From Mucidula mucida (taxonomy: Eukaryota; Basidiomycota; Agaricomycetes; Agaricales; Physalacriaceae): DNA of 64,000 nt. The translations under genes were made by a program, and so were the position numbers. The stretch is taken from NCBI GenBank assembly GCA_015501055.1, contig JADNYV010000025.1, positions 1 through 64,000 of the forward strand. The letters are read 5' to 3'. The notes beneath the pieces were generated by a model. The model worked only from the letters and a program-made list of their open reading frames with translations, had not been told where the DNA came from and ran no database searches. Position 1 is the stretch's first letter; each line of letters begins with the position of its first letter. Shown here piece after piece: positions 48,024-59,594 of this stretch.

Positions 48024-50223
48024 TTAGAACATATTGGCAAGTTTGCTCGCCGCTTCACGGGCATCAAGACGTGGGCGCGTGGGCTGAACACGAACCGAAC
48101 TGGACATGTAAGTCGGCCGCGCCTGTCCTAGTGGATCAAGACCATTTGAAGGCTCTGACCGTAAAGCAGGAGTGCTGAAGCTCGGTCCAACCGTAGTGCT
48201 GCCACCGAGCAAGGGATCTGTTGCGCCAACTCGAGACGGTCCGATAGCACTGGAAGAAGCAGGGAGAGATGGTGAGGATACAAGGGGGGAAGAAGGTCGA
48301 ATGAACATCGACTTTGTGCCATCGACGAGGCGTCCACCAAGTGGAGGACCACCATCGTCGGAAGGATTGGGTGATACGAAGACCTTGGAAGGTCCAGCGC
48401 CTGGAGATTGCGGGGGCAAAGGCGACGATGGGCCGGATATCGAGGAACGCGACGCAATGCTCTGGTGGGTAGTCGATGGAGACATAGGACGAGGTGAGGA
48501 GGAGGATGATGCTAAAGACGGACTATGAGGTAGAGGACCCTGTCCTAATGGATCACTGCTGTAGGGATTGTAAGGTAGATTCGGAGGCGGGGGCGTGCTA
48601 CGCATGTTAGGTGCTGGTTGATGGAACCCATTGGCGTTAGGCTTGAGCGCGGGTGGGAGTTGTGCACGTGGAAGAGGAGGCTTAGAAAAGTCTTCCAGCT
48701 TCGGGATGAAAGCAGGTCGCGGGGCAGGAGCTGCACTTGGGACAACCTTTTTAGCAGCGCTGTTGACATCACCACGCAGCGCCTCCAGCTCTTTCAACAG
48801 CTGTCTCTCGTACATAATCGAAGAGCGTGCATGCTCAATCAACGCAGACGTGATATCATCATTCGCATATTGATTGTGAGTTTCGAGTGCTCTGTGCAAG
48901 TTTTGAGATATGCCTTCCGCCCTTCTGGCTAGGACTTGCTCGTATTTATTCGCCTGACAAACAATGAGCATGCTTCATTAATCCATTCGAAGGAAATGAC
49001 CTCTTCTATCTCTTCCAAAGCATCATCAACGCGATCGGGTCGAATGTTGGCACTGGCTTTTAGACGTTCTATCTGCCTCCGTTTAGAAATCGTAGTCTTC
49101 ACGGCGGCTTGGTACTCCTCCAGTACGCCATTGCGCATCTGTAAAGTCTCCTTGGCGGATCTCGCATTCATGCCTTGATATCCTAGCGAGTCTCCAAGAA
49201 TGACACACTCGCTGAGAGCTTGTGCTTGGTCGAGATCAGCAAGACTGTGCCAAGTCCGACCCAGTTTCCTGAGGGCATTTCCAAGCGGCGGATGAGCCTC
49301 CGTTGTCGCAACATTGATAAGTTTATTTCCCATTTCGGCATGAGCATTCGCCAGCGCTACATCGCGGTCAATGTCAATAGAGTGAATAACAACCTGGATA
49401 CACACATTTCCGCGCTAAAGCCAGTTTATCGACTGCCTTTGCAGTGTCAAAGAATTGTCCCTCCAGTTTTGTAAGCTCAAAGCGAGCTCGCTGGAGTTCC
49501 TCATCCTCATCGGGGACACCTCGTTTTATCAACGAGAATCCGGAGGTAGTCTTCTTGCGAGGTCTCGGGGTCGGCTGGTAACCAAAGTCGCTCTCAATGA
49601 AGGAGCGCAGGTCTTCGTCGTGCAGCAGAATGGGATCCTCGCAGACTCGGGTGATCCACCTCTGCAACATGATGCGGACAAGACGGTCATCCTCCTCGTC
49701 TGTCGGCGCCGACGTCTGTGCAAGGGGGAGAGCGGGAACGATGGTCTGTGGGTTACTGTGCACGATAGTCTCGTAGAACTGCTGGAATTCGAGATACGAG
49801 CGCGACACGTTACGGTAGGTCAAACCGGTGAAATTTGACAAATTAGTCTGTGCGCTGCGGTCAGTAGACGACGAGAAGAGCAAAAATGATAAATACCTGG
49901 GCATCCAAACGGATGAGAATATCTCTCCGATTCCTGTCCAGGCCAGTAATCCGCACCCGCAGATATGGTTCCGGCTTTTCGAACTTTGTGCCATTCGAGC
50001 CCACAGTATCTCGCGGAGAGATGAGACCAGCCTCTGGCTGCCCGTATATCTGTGGTTCCCTTCCGTAGGGGCCTGTAGACGGGCCCTTGTCTGGTGTTGG
50101 AGGGACTGGTGTCGATGCTCGCCTCAGATTTGGTATAGGAGCATTGGCGTGCGGCGTCGTCGGCCACGGGGGTGCATCGTCGCTAGCGAATGGATTACTA
50201 GCCGGACTCAGCGGGTCGTACAT
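48024..50223 (-). CDS. VPS17: retromer sorting nexin Vps17
   Basis: Exons 50223-49897, 49847-49406, 49356-49001 and 48953-48024 give 684 residues, all phases matching. A PX domain (YLRVRITGLDRNRRDILIR, LTYRNVSRSYLEFQQFYE, LPLAQTSAPTDEEDDRLV) binds phosphoinositides. A BAR/Vps5-C region follows (KLEGQFFDTAKAVDKLAL, ANAHAEMGNKLINVA, LGRTWHSLADLDQAQA, QMRNGVLEEYQAAVKTTISK). A long Pro/Ser-rich tail ends DAREAASKLANMF. Vps17 pairs with Vps5 in the membrane-bending half of retromer for endosome-to-Golgi recycling. The disordered tail is longer than in yeast. Confidence 0.92.
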
Positions 50224-50481
50224 TGTCGAGCGATGGAAAAGCGGACGCTATCGGGAACGCGCTCAGCGTGTCTGCAGTACAAGTGCAAGGCGATTACATA
50301 AGCCTGCATTACAACTTGGTATTGGCTTGGTATCATTCGTCTCGTTAAAACAGTGCAAAAAGTATAACAAAGCAAAGTCCCAGAAATGTCCTAATATATG
50401 AAAGTCGTGTAGTAGAGAAGGTCATAAAAGCTGGTGTAAGGTATTGGTCCAAGTGAGTATAATACAGCGAAACAGGCGCTC

Positions 50482-52049
50482 TCAAGGTGACGTGCAGTCT
50501 GGCAGCTGCACATTCTTGAGCGTACGACTGAAACGTTATCAGTAAACGACATGACACGGAATGCACGACTCACTTTTGGTGGAAAAGACCCCAGTGGCCT
50601 TCTACGCCACCAAAGGTATCATCCTTCCACTTCTCATCGGTAAACTAGGGACAAGGGGCGTTATATTGTAGCGTCTCCACTTGATGATGATGAATAGCAT
50701 ACCTCGAAGAAGAAGTATCCGGTACCATTCGTGTTCGCTTGGCAAACGAAAGTGTCAATGAAGGTCTGCAAGTTCGCTTCTGAAGCGGCGGATACTCCAT
50801 TGTTAGCGTTCCCTGCATCCTTCGAATCTGTCGGCCAGCCAGTCTCGGCAATGTACATCTTGGGCTACGCCACAATCAGTCAGGATCCTAGGAGAATGAT
50901 ATGGGACATACCGAATTTGACAGCAGAGCCGCGGGTTGAACGTTAGTCTCATCAAAGAAGCCAGCTGTCCATGCTGCAGCCTCATCAATGGAAACGTTGG
51001 CGAACCAAGGATGAACGTTCGAAAGCTAATGAGGCATGTCAGTCAGCGAGAAGAGCCTGGTGCACGCAACATACTCCATAGTCAACGGCTTCTAGCACAA
51101 GATTGTTGAAATAGCTACCCGCATCGGAATTGCCAACTTCAATGTCCAAGTTGAGATCGCTAAGCATAGACCTAGTGTCCTTGATGTTGGCGACAAGGAG
51201 GGCACCCGCCTCATTGCCGGTTGCATCGTTCGGTCCACCGCCATGTTCAGTAACGTAGCTAGATGCGGGAGATAACTCAGCTTCTGTACTAGGTGAGAAT
51301 AGACAAAACGCACTTGAGTACAAATTCGTTTCCTACGGTGATACCAGCAACATTATCAGCGCCATAGGTCTGAAGAGCTTCCTTGATAGTGTCTCGTTGA
51401 CGTTCGTACGCAGTGGTGCTGTCGGCAGTGGGATAGTTGCCCAAGTAAACTTTCATGTTCACTTTCGTTTGCTTGATGGCTTCCAACTGTCGATGAAAGC
51501 ATCAGGGAAAGACTGTTTACACCAACCATAGGATACGTACGACGAGAGCAGATTGATTGCAGTCAGCTCCATAAAGACGAATACGAGTAGTCAGTTGTGA
51601 CATGAGCTTCATAGAAAATTGGATCAGTTGGATGTTTTGAGGCGGCTACCCAGATATTCACCTGGATGTCCTTAATAACATTCTCTAAAGAGTTGCCGCA
51701 GTCAGGGAGTAACGAGCCTTCCGGCGTGTACGCCAGCCCATAGAATGATTTATGCAAGTTGGAATCAGGCACGAAAGTACTAGGGTCGTTGGGGTCTGTC
51801 TGTTCGGGGCCGTTCGATGATGAGCCTGAGGACGAGCTCGACGACGAAGAGTTGTTTTTGTTGTTTTTCGACACGCTAACACCCACACCGACGCCTATGG
51901 CTATTAAGCCGACAATCGCGATGACGCTGCCAACAACCTGTAGCCAGTCTATATGTCAACAGAAGAACGACGAAGACCAGGAGTTGGGTACTGACGATCC
52001 ACTTTGAGCGTTGATTACTCCTGCGGTTCTTTTCGAGAGAGTAAGCCAT
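50482..52049 (-). CDS. GH17 beta-1,3-glucanase/transglucosidase, membrane-anchored
   Basis: Start MAYSLEKNRRSNQRS at 52049, stop at 50484-50482, about nine exons in phase. A basic cytosolic tail is followed by a signal-anchor helix (VVGSVIAIVGLIAIGVGVGV), a Ser-rich linker and a GH17 domain: SFYGLAYTPEG, TTRIRLYGADCNQSALV, NVAGITVGNEFVL (acid/base Glu), MYIAETGWPTDSKDAG (nucleophile Glu), GYFFFE and GHWGLFHQNRTLKNV. The family remodels beta-1,3-glucan in the fungal wall. A type II anchor instead of a GPI site is typical of one basidiomycete clade. An upstream ATG at about 52090 is followed by a stop. Confidence 0.9.
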
Positions 52050-52614
52050 CCCTGACCCTACCTTTGATAATGGCTGTCTGCTGCAGAAGGCATTGTGGTG
52101 AAAGAAATAAGTAGTGCGTTGAGGCGGGTGGCTCAAGCGCCCACTGAGATGATGGTAGAAAAGCAAAGAGAACTGATGAACAGCAGGTATTAGAACCGGT
52201 TGACAGGCCACACAAGGCTTCCAAGGTGGCCAAGCCGAGCATAAGCCGTTCGGGCACGCGAGAGCACAGCCATCGCATCAGTTGAAGTTGTTGAACGTGC
52301 AGTTTCAGGTTTTTTAACGTTGCGGAAGCCTGTGGATCGCTGGGCGAGTTAAGGATAGAAAAAGATAAACATCATGTAGTGCAAGTGGAGGGCGAAGTAT
52401 AGGACACACGATGTAACCACTATTTATATGCCAAGCACTGCGCATTTGCGCAGCCATCATTCGCAAATCAGGTCGCGTATTGCCAAGTTCAAGAGGATTT
52501 AGTTATGGTATACATCATTATACAGAGGATGCGATTACAGTGTGTACTTTTGCCTTCTTTCTGCAGCTTGAACCTAGATACGTCCACCAGATAAGTATAC
52601 CCCATTGTCTACAT

Positions 52615-54075
52615 TCAAATTTCCTCGACGCCGTTCTCCATCCAGAGTGGGAGCATGTGTCCCATCTTCAAAACCTTGGTACGCAGATACTTGTCCAAGT
52701 CCTCCCCATAGACTGCATTACCCCCTATGAGAGTCGCTCCAACGATGCGATCCTCATCCTTCTCAGAAATATGTTCGTCAGGCTGGTGCTTGCCAGGATG
52801 GCGCAACTTCCAGCTACGTGGTATCATTGGGACTCGTTCGACAACTCTCAAGCCATCCTTTTCCAGCGCCTCCACCTTATCCGGGTTATTCGTCAAAACC
52901 CGAACGCCTTCCCCGGCATCTGCAGCGAGACCCAAATCCCTCAGAATGGCAATGGCAATGTCGTACCCACGCTCATCAGCACCATGACCAAGCATCAGGT
53001 TTGCGGTAACGGTATCATGACCGAGATCCTGCAGATTATACGCGCGGATCTTTGACAGTAAACCAATACCCCTCCCTTCTTGTCGGAGGTAGACAACAGC
53101 GCCACGCCCTGGTATAGTTGTGGGCGGGGTAAAAGGTGAAGACGAGGGAATGGTAATGGGCTGCGAGATCAAGCGAATCGCTTCATCCAACTGCTCCCCA
53201 CAATCACACCGCATACTCCCGACAGTCTCACCGGTAAAGCATTCAGAATGTATCCGGATCAGCGGAGATGGGACATTGTCCATCTGGACTCCCGTACGCT
53301 CTCCTGACCGAGGATGAGACGCGTGCTGGTGGGCTGCTGACAGTCGGCCCACATAAGCACCCCGAGTTATCCTGTCCATTTCCGTCTCTGAAGGACTCCA
53401 TACGGCGTCGAGAGAGCGAGACCGGATAGGCGGAGGCACGATGGCGCCGGGTGAAAACTGACTGGAATCAATTACTATGGCCAGGTGCTCTTTACTGTCG
53501 CGATTGTTGTGGTACAGATGCAGGAACGCGGGCCCATGTGGAGTCGGGATTCTGGTACGAGCCATGCATTTGACTTCCAGTTCCGCAGCCGATGAATTGA
53601 GCGTGGATGAAGAGGAGGAAGTGTGGGATCGCGTGGAAACAGACTCTGTCGTGGAAATAGACCAAGTCCGACGCTTTCTGGGGGGTTGATTGTCCGCAGA
53701 AGTAGGTGCCAAAGCAGAAGTGACATTTTCCTTCTCGACAAAGGTAGCCTCCGCCTTCTGCTTCCGCGGCGCCTGTCTGCTCACATAGGCGAGCTTCTTG
53801 CGCGGTGGAGCATCCGCATTCGAGCCAGAGAATTTTGTCCAGTCCCAGGAGCCTTCAGCTTTTGGGAGCATGACACCGGGAAAGAAATCATGGTGATAAT
53901 GATTGCGAGTGACGTGGGGCCCAGAAGCGAAAGCAGCAGCCATTATCAGAGGGTCGAGAGCAGCATCGCGCCTGGCGAATGCTGTCTTTGGCACCGTCGG
54001 GGCTACAGGCCCAGTGAGCAGGTCGAGCAGCGCGGCATCCGCATCTGTAAAGGCTTCATGGGAGGGTCTAACCAT
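52615..54075 (-). CDS. RIB1: GTP cyclohydrolase II
   Basis: A single uninterrupted frame of 486 residues, unusual in this intron-rich window. The N-terminal half has a fungal extension with a Ser-rich linker. The catalytic part carries RIHSECFTGETVGSMRCDC (zinc-binding cysteines), VVYLRQEGRGIGLLSKIRAY and DTVTANLMLGHGADERGYD. The enzyme opens GTP to the diaminopyrimidine that starts riboflavin synthesis, in the cytosol. The family is recognised with certainty. A divergent PY-motif gene lies 400 bp away. Confidence 0.94.
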   Translation of the reverse strand: MVRPSHEAFTDADAALLDLLTGPVAPTVPKTAFARRDAALDPLIMAAAFASGPHVTRNHYHHDFFPGVMLPKAEGSWDWTKFSGSNADAPPRKKLAYVSRQAPRKQKAEATFVEKENVTSALAPTSADNQPPRKRRTWSISTTESVSTRSHTSSSSSTLNSSAAELEVKCMARTRIPTPHGPAFLHLYHNNRDSKEHLAIVIDSSQFSPGAIVPPPIRSRSLDAVWSPSETEMDRITRGAYVGRLSAAHQHASHPRSGERTGVQMDNVPSPLIRIHSECFTGETVGSMRCDCGEQLDEAIRLISQPITIPSSSPFTPPTTIPGRGAVVYLRQEGRGIGLLSKIRAYNLQDLGHDTVTANLMLGHGADERGYDIAIAILRDLGLAADAGEGVRVLTNNPDKVEALEKDGLRVVERVPMIPRSWKLRHPGKHQPDEHISEKDEDRIVGATLIGGNAVYGEDLDKYLRTKVLKMGHMLPLWMENGVEEI

Positions 54076-54475
54076 GGCGACGATGGGGCAGGGTAAAGCA
54101 AAGAGGGAGGAAGCCGTAGGGTATCGACAGGGTATTTATGTTGACGGTAATGGGAGCGAAATAAATATGGCAGACGCTCAGAGTCGAAACGGTTACGGTT
54201 AACCTTTCGGCCGTGAATCCGTGATTTGCCGTGCTCGCTAAGGCGCTTACTCCTGGCCTCGGTCAGCGATATGTGTCAGGACAATTCTGATCTTATCTTA
54301 TCGCACCGCCACATATCGCGAGGCTCTCCTCCGCAACACATCATTTCACTGAATTACCAGCGGGAACAATTCGGCCGCTGATGGAGTCTCTTAAAAGTCG
54401 AAGGGGCTTGATATCTCTCCTGGCTTCACCCCAAACCTACACCTCTTTGTGTCAAACGCGTTCCAGGAAGACATA

Positions 54476-55152
54476 ATGGAGGCAATCATTCTTATCCTGT
54501 TCAGTATATTGCCAGAGTACGTGACTCATTACCCCCGTCATATAAATATTCACATACTTTCAATAGATTTCTCTGTGCTCCCACTTCGTCTAGCAGTATT
54601 TCCACGCCTTCCCACCTTGACTTGCCTAGTACTGGCTCAAGCATTCCCTCGAATCTTCCACTTCCGCTGTTCACCGGATTACCGCAATCCACATGGACTC
54701 CTCCAGTGCCCCCTTCGAAATCACGCTTTTTTGAACAGAAACCTTTCGTTCTGTTCTTCGAGTTCGTCGCGGTCCTATTCGCGTTCGCCGCGGTGCTCAG
54801 CATTATCCGCTGTGTCATCAGCTATCGAAGGACGCCCCGTCAGGACCGCATCGCTGCCGTGATACGCAGAGCCGAGATGTACCAGGAGATGGCCAGCCTT
54901 GAGGATCAGTATCATCCGATTCGTAGGCGCTCCTCGTTGAAGGAGCCACCACCACCACCATATTTCCCAAAACCTCCAGAATATGACACTGCAGGAGAGA
55001 CGCCCCCTCCAAGCCCAGCCCCTTCGACATTCGTCAATGTTGATATTACCTGTCCGCCTCCGTCCCCTACAAATCGTAGAGATATTGCCCGCATCTATGA
55101 AACGGATAGGAGAAGACTTGAGTCTGATTCTTTCCAGGTTCCAGTCATTTAG
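54476..55152 (+). CDS. single-pass membrane protein with PY motifs
   Basis: Exons 54476-54516 and 54567-55152 give 208 residues. It begins MEAIILILFSILPRFL (signal-like), has a Ser/Thr/Pro-rich ectodomain, then one TM helix (FFEFVAVLFAFAAVLSIIRC). The cytosolic tail carries proline motifs (EPPPPPYF, PPEYDTAG) of the PPxY kind bound by WW domains of Rsp5-type ubiquitin ligases. Yeast Rcr proteins share this plan, but I see no direct sequence match. Function unknown; an adaptor for ligase-driven sorting is inference. Confidence 0.6.
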
Positions 55153-55797
55153 AACAGTCCTCCGCGTCCGTCGAACACTTTCGTGCTCTGTATCACCTTG
55201 TTGTCTCGAAACGTTAGATAGATCGCTCCTTGTCATTTACTTGTCCAGTTTTATGTCGTCTGCTTTGATAGTTCTCTGCTGTAGTAGAATGGGACTTTGG
55301 ATTCGGTTCTTTTTAGATCGCCATTTGAGAGCCAGGGAACGTTCGAAGCAGGCAGAGTACGTCAAAGAGGCTGAGATTAGCTGTGGCGTTTAATGATCGT
55401 CAGAACACAGTAGAGCTTCCTAACGGAGGATGTTCAAGTAGGTCCGCAGAGTAACCGGCGCGTTGCGTGCACCGTGCACCACAAATTAAGCGATGTGAAC
55501 GCAGTCCGTGACATCTGACGGAATGTGATTAGATGTTCCGTGCTGTCCGCCAGACGCGTACTAAAGAACGCGACTTGTCGTAACACTGCGCCATAGCACA
55601 GTGCAGCGCCCACGACGCGTTGCTAGAGTGGTGGTCACTTGTACCAACGTTGATTGCACGTGGTTAAGCTTTGAGGCTGACTTTGAAATGGATAGTCATC
55701 GCTTTTTGCCGACGACAACTTACTCTGAAACGACCTTGTCGCCGCTCTCGTTCCTGTGAACGGCCGGCTACGACGAGCAGCTGCACGCTTTGCAGAC
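55153..55797. other. intergenic, no gene seen
   Basis: This interval holds the 3' flank of the PY-motif gene and the promoter of the coiled-coil gene. Short frames here have no domain support. Confidence 0.4.
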
Positions 55798-57653
55798 ATG
55801 AATCCTCTTCCCCAGCAGCAGCAGCAGCCGTCGACATCCAGGTAGGTTCTCGAAGCATCATCGGGTATTCAAATAATTAACTGTTCCTTCTCGTTTTCCC
55901 AGCACTCCCTTCCCAATCTCCGAACAGTCCCAAGAGCAGCGCGCGAAAATCATCGAAATCATATCTGGGACCGCCAATGGATGCCTCAACGAGCTCGGAT
56001 ACTACCCTCAAGTTATCAACGATCTCAAACAACAGAACCAGGCGTTGGTCCAGCAAGTCAATCAGCTTCGCAGCGTCGGCGAACAGACCATCTCGACTTT
56101 GCAGATACAAGTCAAAGACCTCGAAGTCAGCGGCAACAAGCTCTTCCAGGACAATCGCACTTTGTCCTTGAACAACACCATCCTGATGCAGGATAACGAG
56201 CGCCTCAAGAAGGAAAATATGGCGAAACAGGAGTGCATTGACAATCTTCAGCGCGGTATGATGAACAGCGGTTCGCTGATGGACCAATACCAGAAGGCCT
56301 GCGTTGCCTTGCAGCAGTTAACGGAGCAACACTCGGATTTGATTCTCCAATACCACATGTTGGCCAATCATGCGTCTACGAATGGTCCTTCGCCCTCGCA
56401 AAGTGGCCCTTCTCGTACAGTTTCAAGTTTCCAGGTTTAGTTGCTGTCGACTGATTCTTACCACAGGCCATCCCGACCACCGCCAATCTCTGCCAACGGC
56501 CATCGTACGTATCTATCATCCGACCGACTGGATTCGCTCAATACGGGTGTAATTTAGGTCAACCGCCAAAGTCTCGAACACCCACCACAACCTATGGTGA
56601 ACGCGTCGAGGCATGGCCAGTCACAACGGCAGCAACAACCTGCACTCTACGTTCCATCCCACAATCAACAATCAAGTTCTCAACAAATCCCTTCCCATCT
56701 ACGCCCTCAGCAGTTGCAACCACGTCCGACTCAGACACGCCCTCAGCAAACGCATCCTTTGACCATACACCCGCACCCTCCTCATTACCAGCCGCCTCGT
56801 CCTCAGCAACAAACTCATCCTCAGCAGCCACTGCATCATGTTCATTACTCTCAAGCTCAGGCTCATCCTCAGCAGCGCGCCCCAAACGCATTGCAAATAG
56901 CCACTCCCCCTGCTTTACGCATCTCGACCCAGTCTCAATGCGAGCAGAATACGCATGTTACGCAGCAAATGCCTCCAACTCCGCCAATGAGCTCCATGTC
57001 CGAAAGGCCCGAGTTCCTGCAAACTCCTGCTTCTATCGTTCACAGTCCAATCGTTCAATCGCCACATCCACCACCACCCTTTTCAACTCCCCGTGGCCAT
57101 CCTCAGACAACCCCCGCACAACCTCCTACTCCTCCCGTGTCGCACAAATCGATGTCTCCTGAAGCTTCCCAGGAAACGAAGCCTGTTATCGATGATCAAG
57201 GCAATGTGACTGGTGAGTCCTCCCCAGCGCAAAAGAAGCGGCCCAGCATGAGCATGGAGGACGTGAATTGGGACGAGGCCCACAAACGTGCCAAGGTAGA
57301 GGAATTTGATGATGTTCCTATGCCTGTGCATTCGCCATCAAGTGACGGGGAGTGCATTGAAGTTGGTTCGGATGGTCGGCGGCCAATATACAATTGTATC
57401 CTTGAACTCGTTGAGGAGGTCGAGGATGATGAGAGTGACGTACAAAAGTTGATATGCCTTCTCTGCCGGTAGGTCAAATTATTGCATGTTTTGACTTGGT
57501 GTTGATGACATCGAAAGAGGGCGACATTTGAAAGTCTCAGCGCCTGAGCCCACGCCTTTCGTGGACCCTACACCAGAACAACTGGAGGCGCATTTCATGA
57601 GTCTCCACGCCACTGTCATCGAAAAGATGCGTGATAGGATTTCGTTTGACTGA
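55798..57653 (+). CDS. Gln/Pro-rich coiled-coil protein
   Basis: Exons 55798-55841, 55903-56419, 56467-56508, 56558-57468 and 57518-57653 fit in phase and give 549 residues. A polyQ start (MNPLPQQQQQPSTS) leads to a coiled coil (residues about 40-140: LKQQNQALVQQVNQLRSVGE, LNNTILMQDNERLKKEN). A long Gln/Pro/His-rich disordered middle follows, then a nuclear-type basic patch (AQKKRPSMSMEDVNWDEAHK), and a C-terminal CLLCR...HLK segment that could form a zinc-binding knuckle. It looks like a nuclear scaffold or transcription cofactor, but I do not recognise the family. The third exon (42 bp) is the least certain. Confidence 0.65.
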
Positions 57654-57918
57654 ATTTGCTTTCTGTATATACATATGTTGCATTTCTCGCATGCTCGTGT
57701 CGCGCTCTCGTATTTCGCTTTGGTATTCCATGTGTATCCATTTAGTTCGTCGCAAGTGTTTATTGTATCATATCAATGCAATGGGTACTATAGAGTATAT
57801 ACAGACTTCTAATAGATTGGTGAGTAGTTGTCATTTAGGCTCTCGATCCGAATTGACCAGTCGAGCGCAGATCAGTCTCTGTTTGAGAGAACGCGTTCTT
57901 CGCTCCGACCACCACTCG

Positions 57919-59401
57919 ATGGATTCAACAATCGCCCGCCCAGTAATTATGGAGAAAGACAATCCTGCCATCTTTGACTGGGACCAGAGCGTCATGCTTC
58001 TCAGCGCTATCACGCAGTCGTTGCTCTTCGGCATGATTCTTGTCGAGGCGTCGCAATACTGGCTGGGTTATGATAGGGACTCACTAAGGAAAAAGGCCTA
58101 TGTGGCGTTGGTATGCTTGTGCACCCTGTACTTGTGCCCTTCTTCTATAAGCTCAACGTTGGCTTATGACTAGTAGTCTGCAGACCGCCATCGAGAACGC
58201 AAAGGCGTGGTGGGTTTTGGTGCTAGGCGAGGTCGTAGTGAGTCATTTCATCGCGAATTCTACTATCATTCATCATCGTACAGACCGATATACCAGTCTA
58301 CACGTTCTCGTTGGCTTTGAATGGCGTTGTTATCGCGTTGTGCGAGGCGTTCTTCGTCCGTAGATGCTGGAAGGTTCGTTTTTCTAGTATCATGCGTACC
58401 GCTCCCTGTTCATATGCTCAGGTGACCGGAGGAGCCCTTGGGTTCTCTACCCGCTATCTTTTGGACTGATCATCATCACTACCGCCATCATCTACTATGT
58501 GTGTACTCAAGTCGTCTTCATTTCCTCAGTGCCATGATTCAACGCGCATTCAGAGCATCAATGTGCATATAGGTATGGATGCAATCAAACGTGCTGCTGC
58601 AATGGGCAACAAGATCTCGCCTTGGGTAATCTGACTTTGTTCCCTGTGTTCGCCTTTACTAACTCTAGTTAGGCGCATTCTGGAGCGCTTCGAAATGGAG
58701 TACGTGTTCAACACGTACACGATGCATAACGTTTCCTGACGTGTTTCAGTACAACATCGCCATCAATGTTTTCATATGGGGCACACTTGGTATGCCACTC
58801 AAATCTTCCAAAACCCTGTACTAACATTGCTAGTCATCGACAGCTTTGTCGCCATCATCAGTGGGTATTGAAGGCAGTCTGTCCCTCATCATCTGATAGC
58901 TTGCAGCAACCTATCACCTCAGCAAACAGAAGATAGGACTACCCGCTTCCGATAGTATCGTTCAAACTCTCATGTACTTTGTCTGGCAAACCGCGGTCCT
59001 GCCTCAGCTCTGCATGATTACCGCAGGTGGGCTCTTCCACGCCGAAACGGTGCGCTTCTGCAATCGACAGCTGAGATGTATTCGCACTGATTGCTTTCTT
59101 AGCACAATAAGCGGTATAGCCTGATTGTTCTATTTGTCACTCTTGCTGGGAAGATCTATGTCTATATGGTCATTTGGACATTAAATCACCGTGACGCTTT
59201 GAGAAAACGCTTTACTTCGCTTGGGGAGGACACGTTGGACAGATTCAGGTGGGAAAGAGGATGTACGCCTTCGGTCGAGGATATTCCAAATGTGAGTGTT
59301 ACAATTGCTTATGGCGTTCTACCCAATAGTGTACCTTTTAGAGCGTGAAGCTGGCGGCGAATGATGGTAATTCAGAGTCACTTCCAAGCATGAGGCCGTG
59401 A
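57919..59401 (+). CDS. seven-TM protein, DUF6534-like (one frameshift)
   Basis: Start MDSTIARPVIMEKDNPAIFD at 57919; ATG 57949 is the alternative. Exons include 57919-58110, 58184-58237, 58284-58373, one from 58422, and further pieces to about 59401. Hydrophobic helices: VMLLSAITQSLLFGMILVEA, AWWVLVLGEVV, VYTFSLALNGVVIALCEAF, YPLSFGLIIITTAIIYY, YNIAINVFIWGTLVIDSFVA, TLMYFVWQTAVLPQLCMITA and YSLIVLFVTLAGKIYVY. The plan matches the large mushroom family of seven-TM proteins of unknown function. One G is missing near 58440 in a G-run. The last splice (to a tail ending SLPSMRP) is uncertain. Confidence 0.65.
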
Positions 59402-59594
59402 CGCGGACGGCGGTTGAAGACCCTAGGCTTCTCAGTACACCAAATTTGATCGACCAAGAATCGAGGCTTACACGTGCAATTCAATCATTTACTTGAAGTG
59501 AAGCACAAAGTTGTAGTATATGCCCATGTATTTCTAACGCCTAGATTTCGATCACATAAATTGGAAAACAACCTACAAGCACGCGCCTTTCTTG

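Noticed and set aside
52082..52120. Upstream ATG (MPSAADSHYQ) as the start of the GH17 gene
   Set aside because: It meets a stop after eleven codons and the only GT-AG interval that would bypass the stop is about 10 bp.
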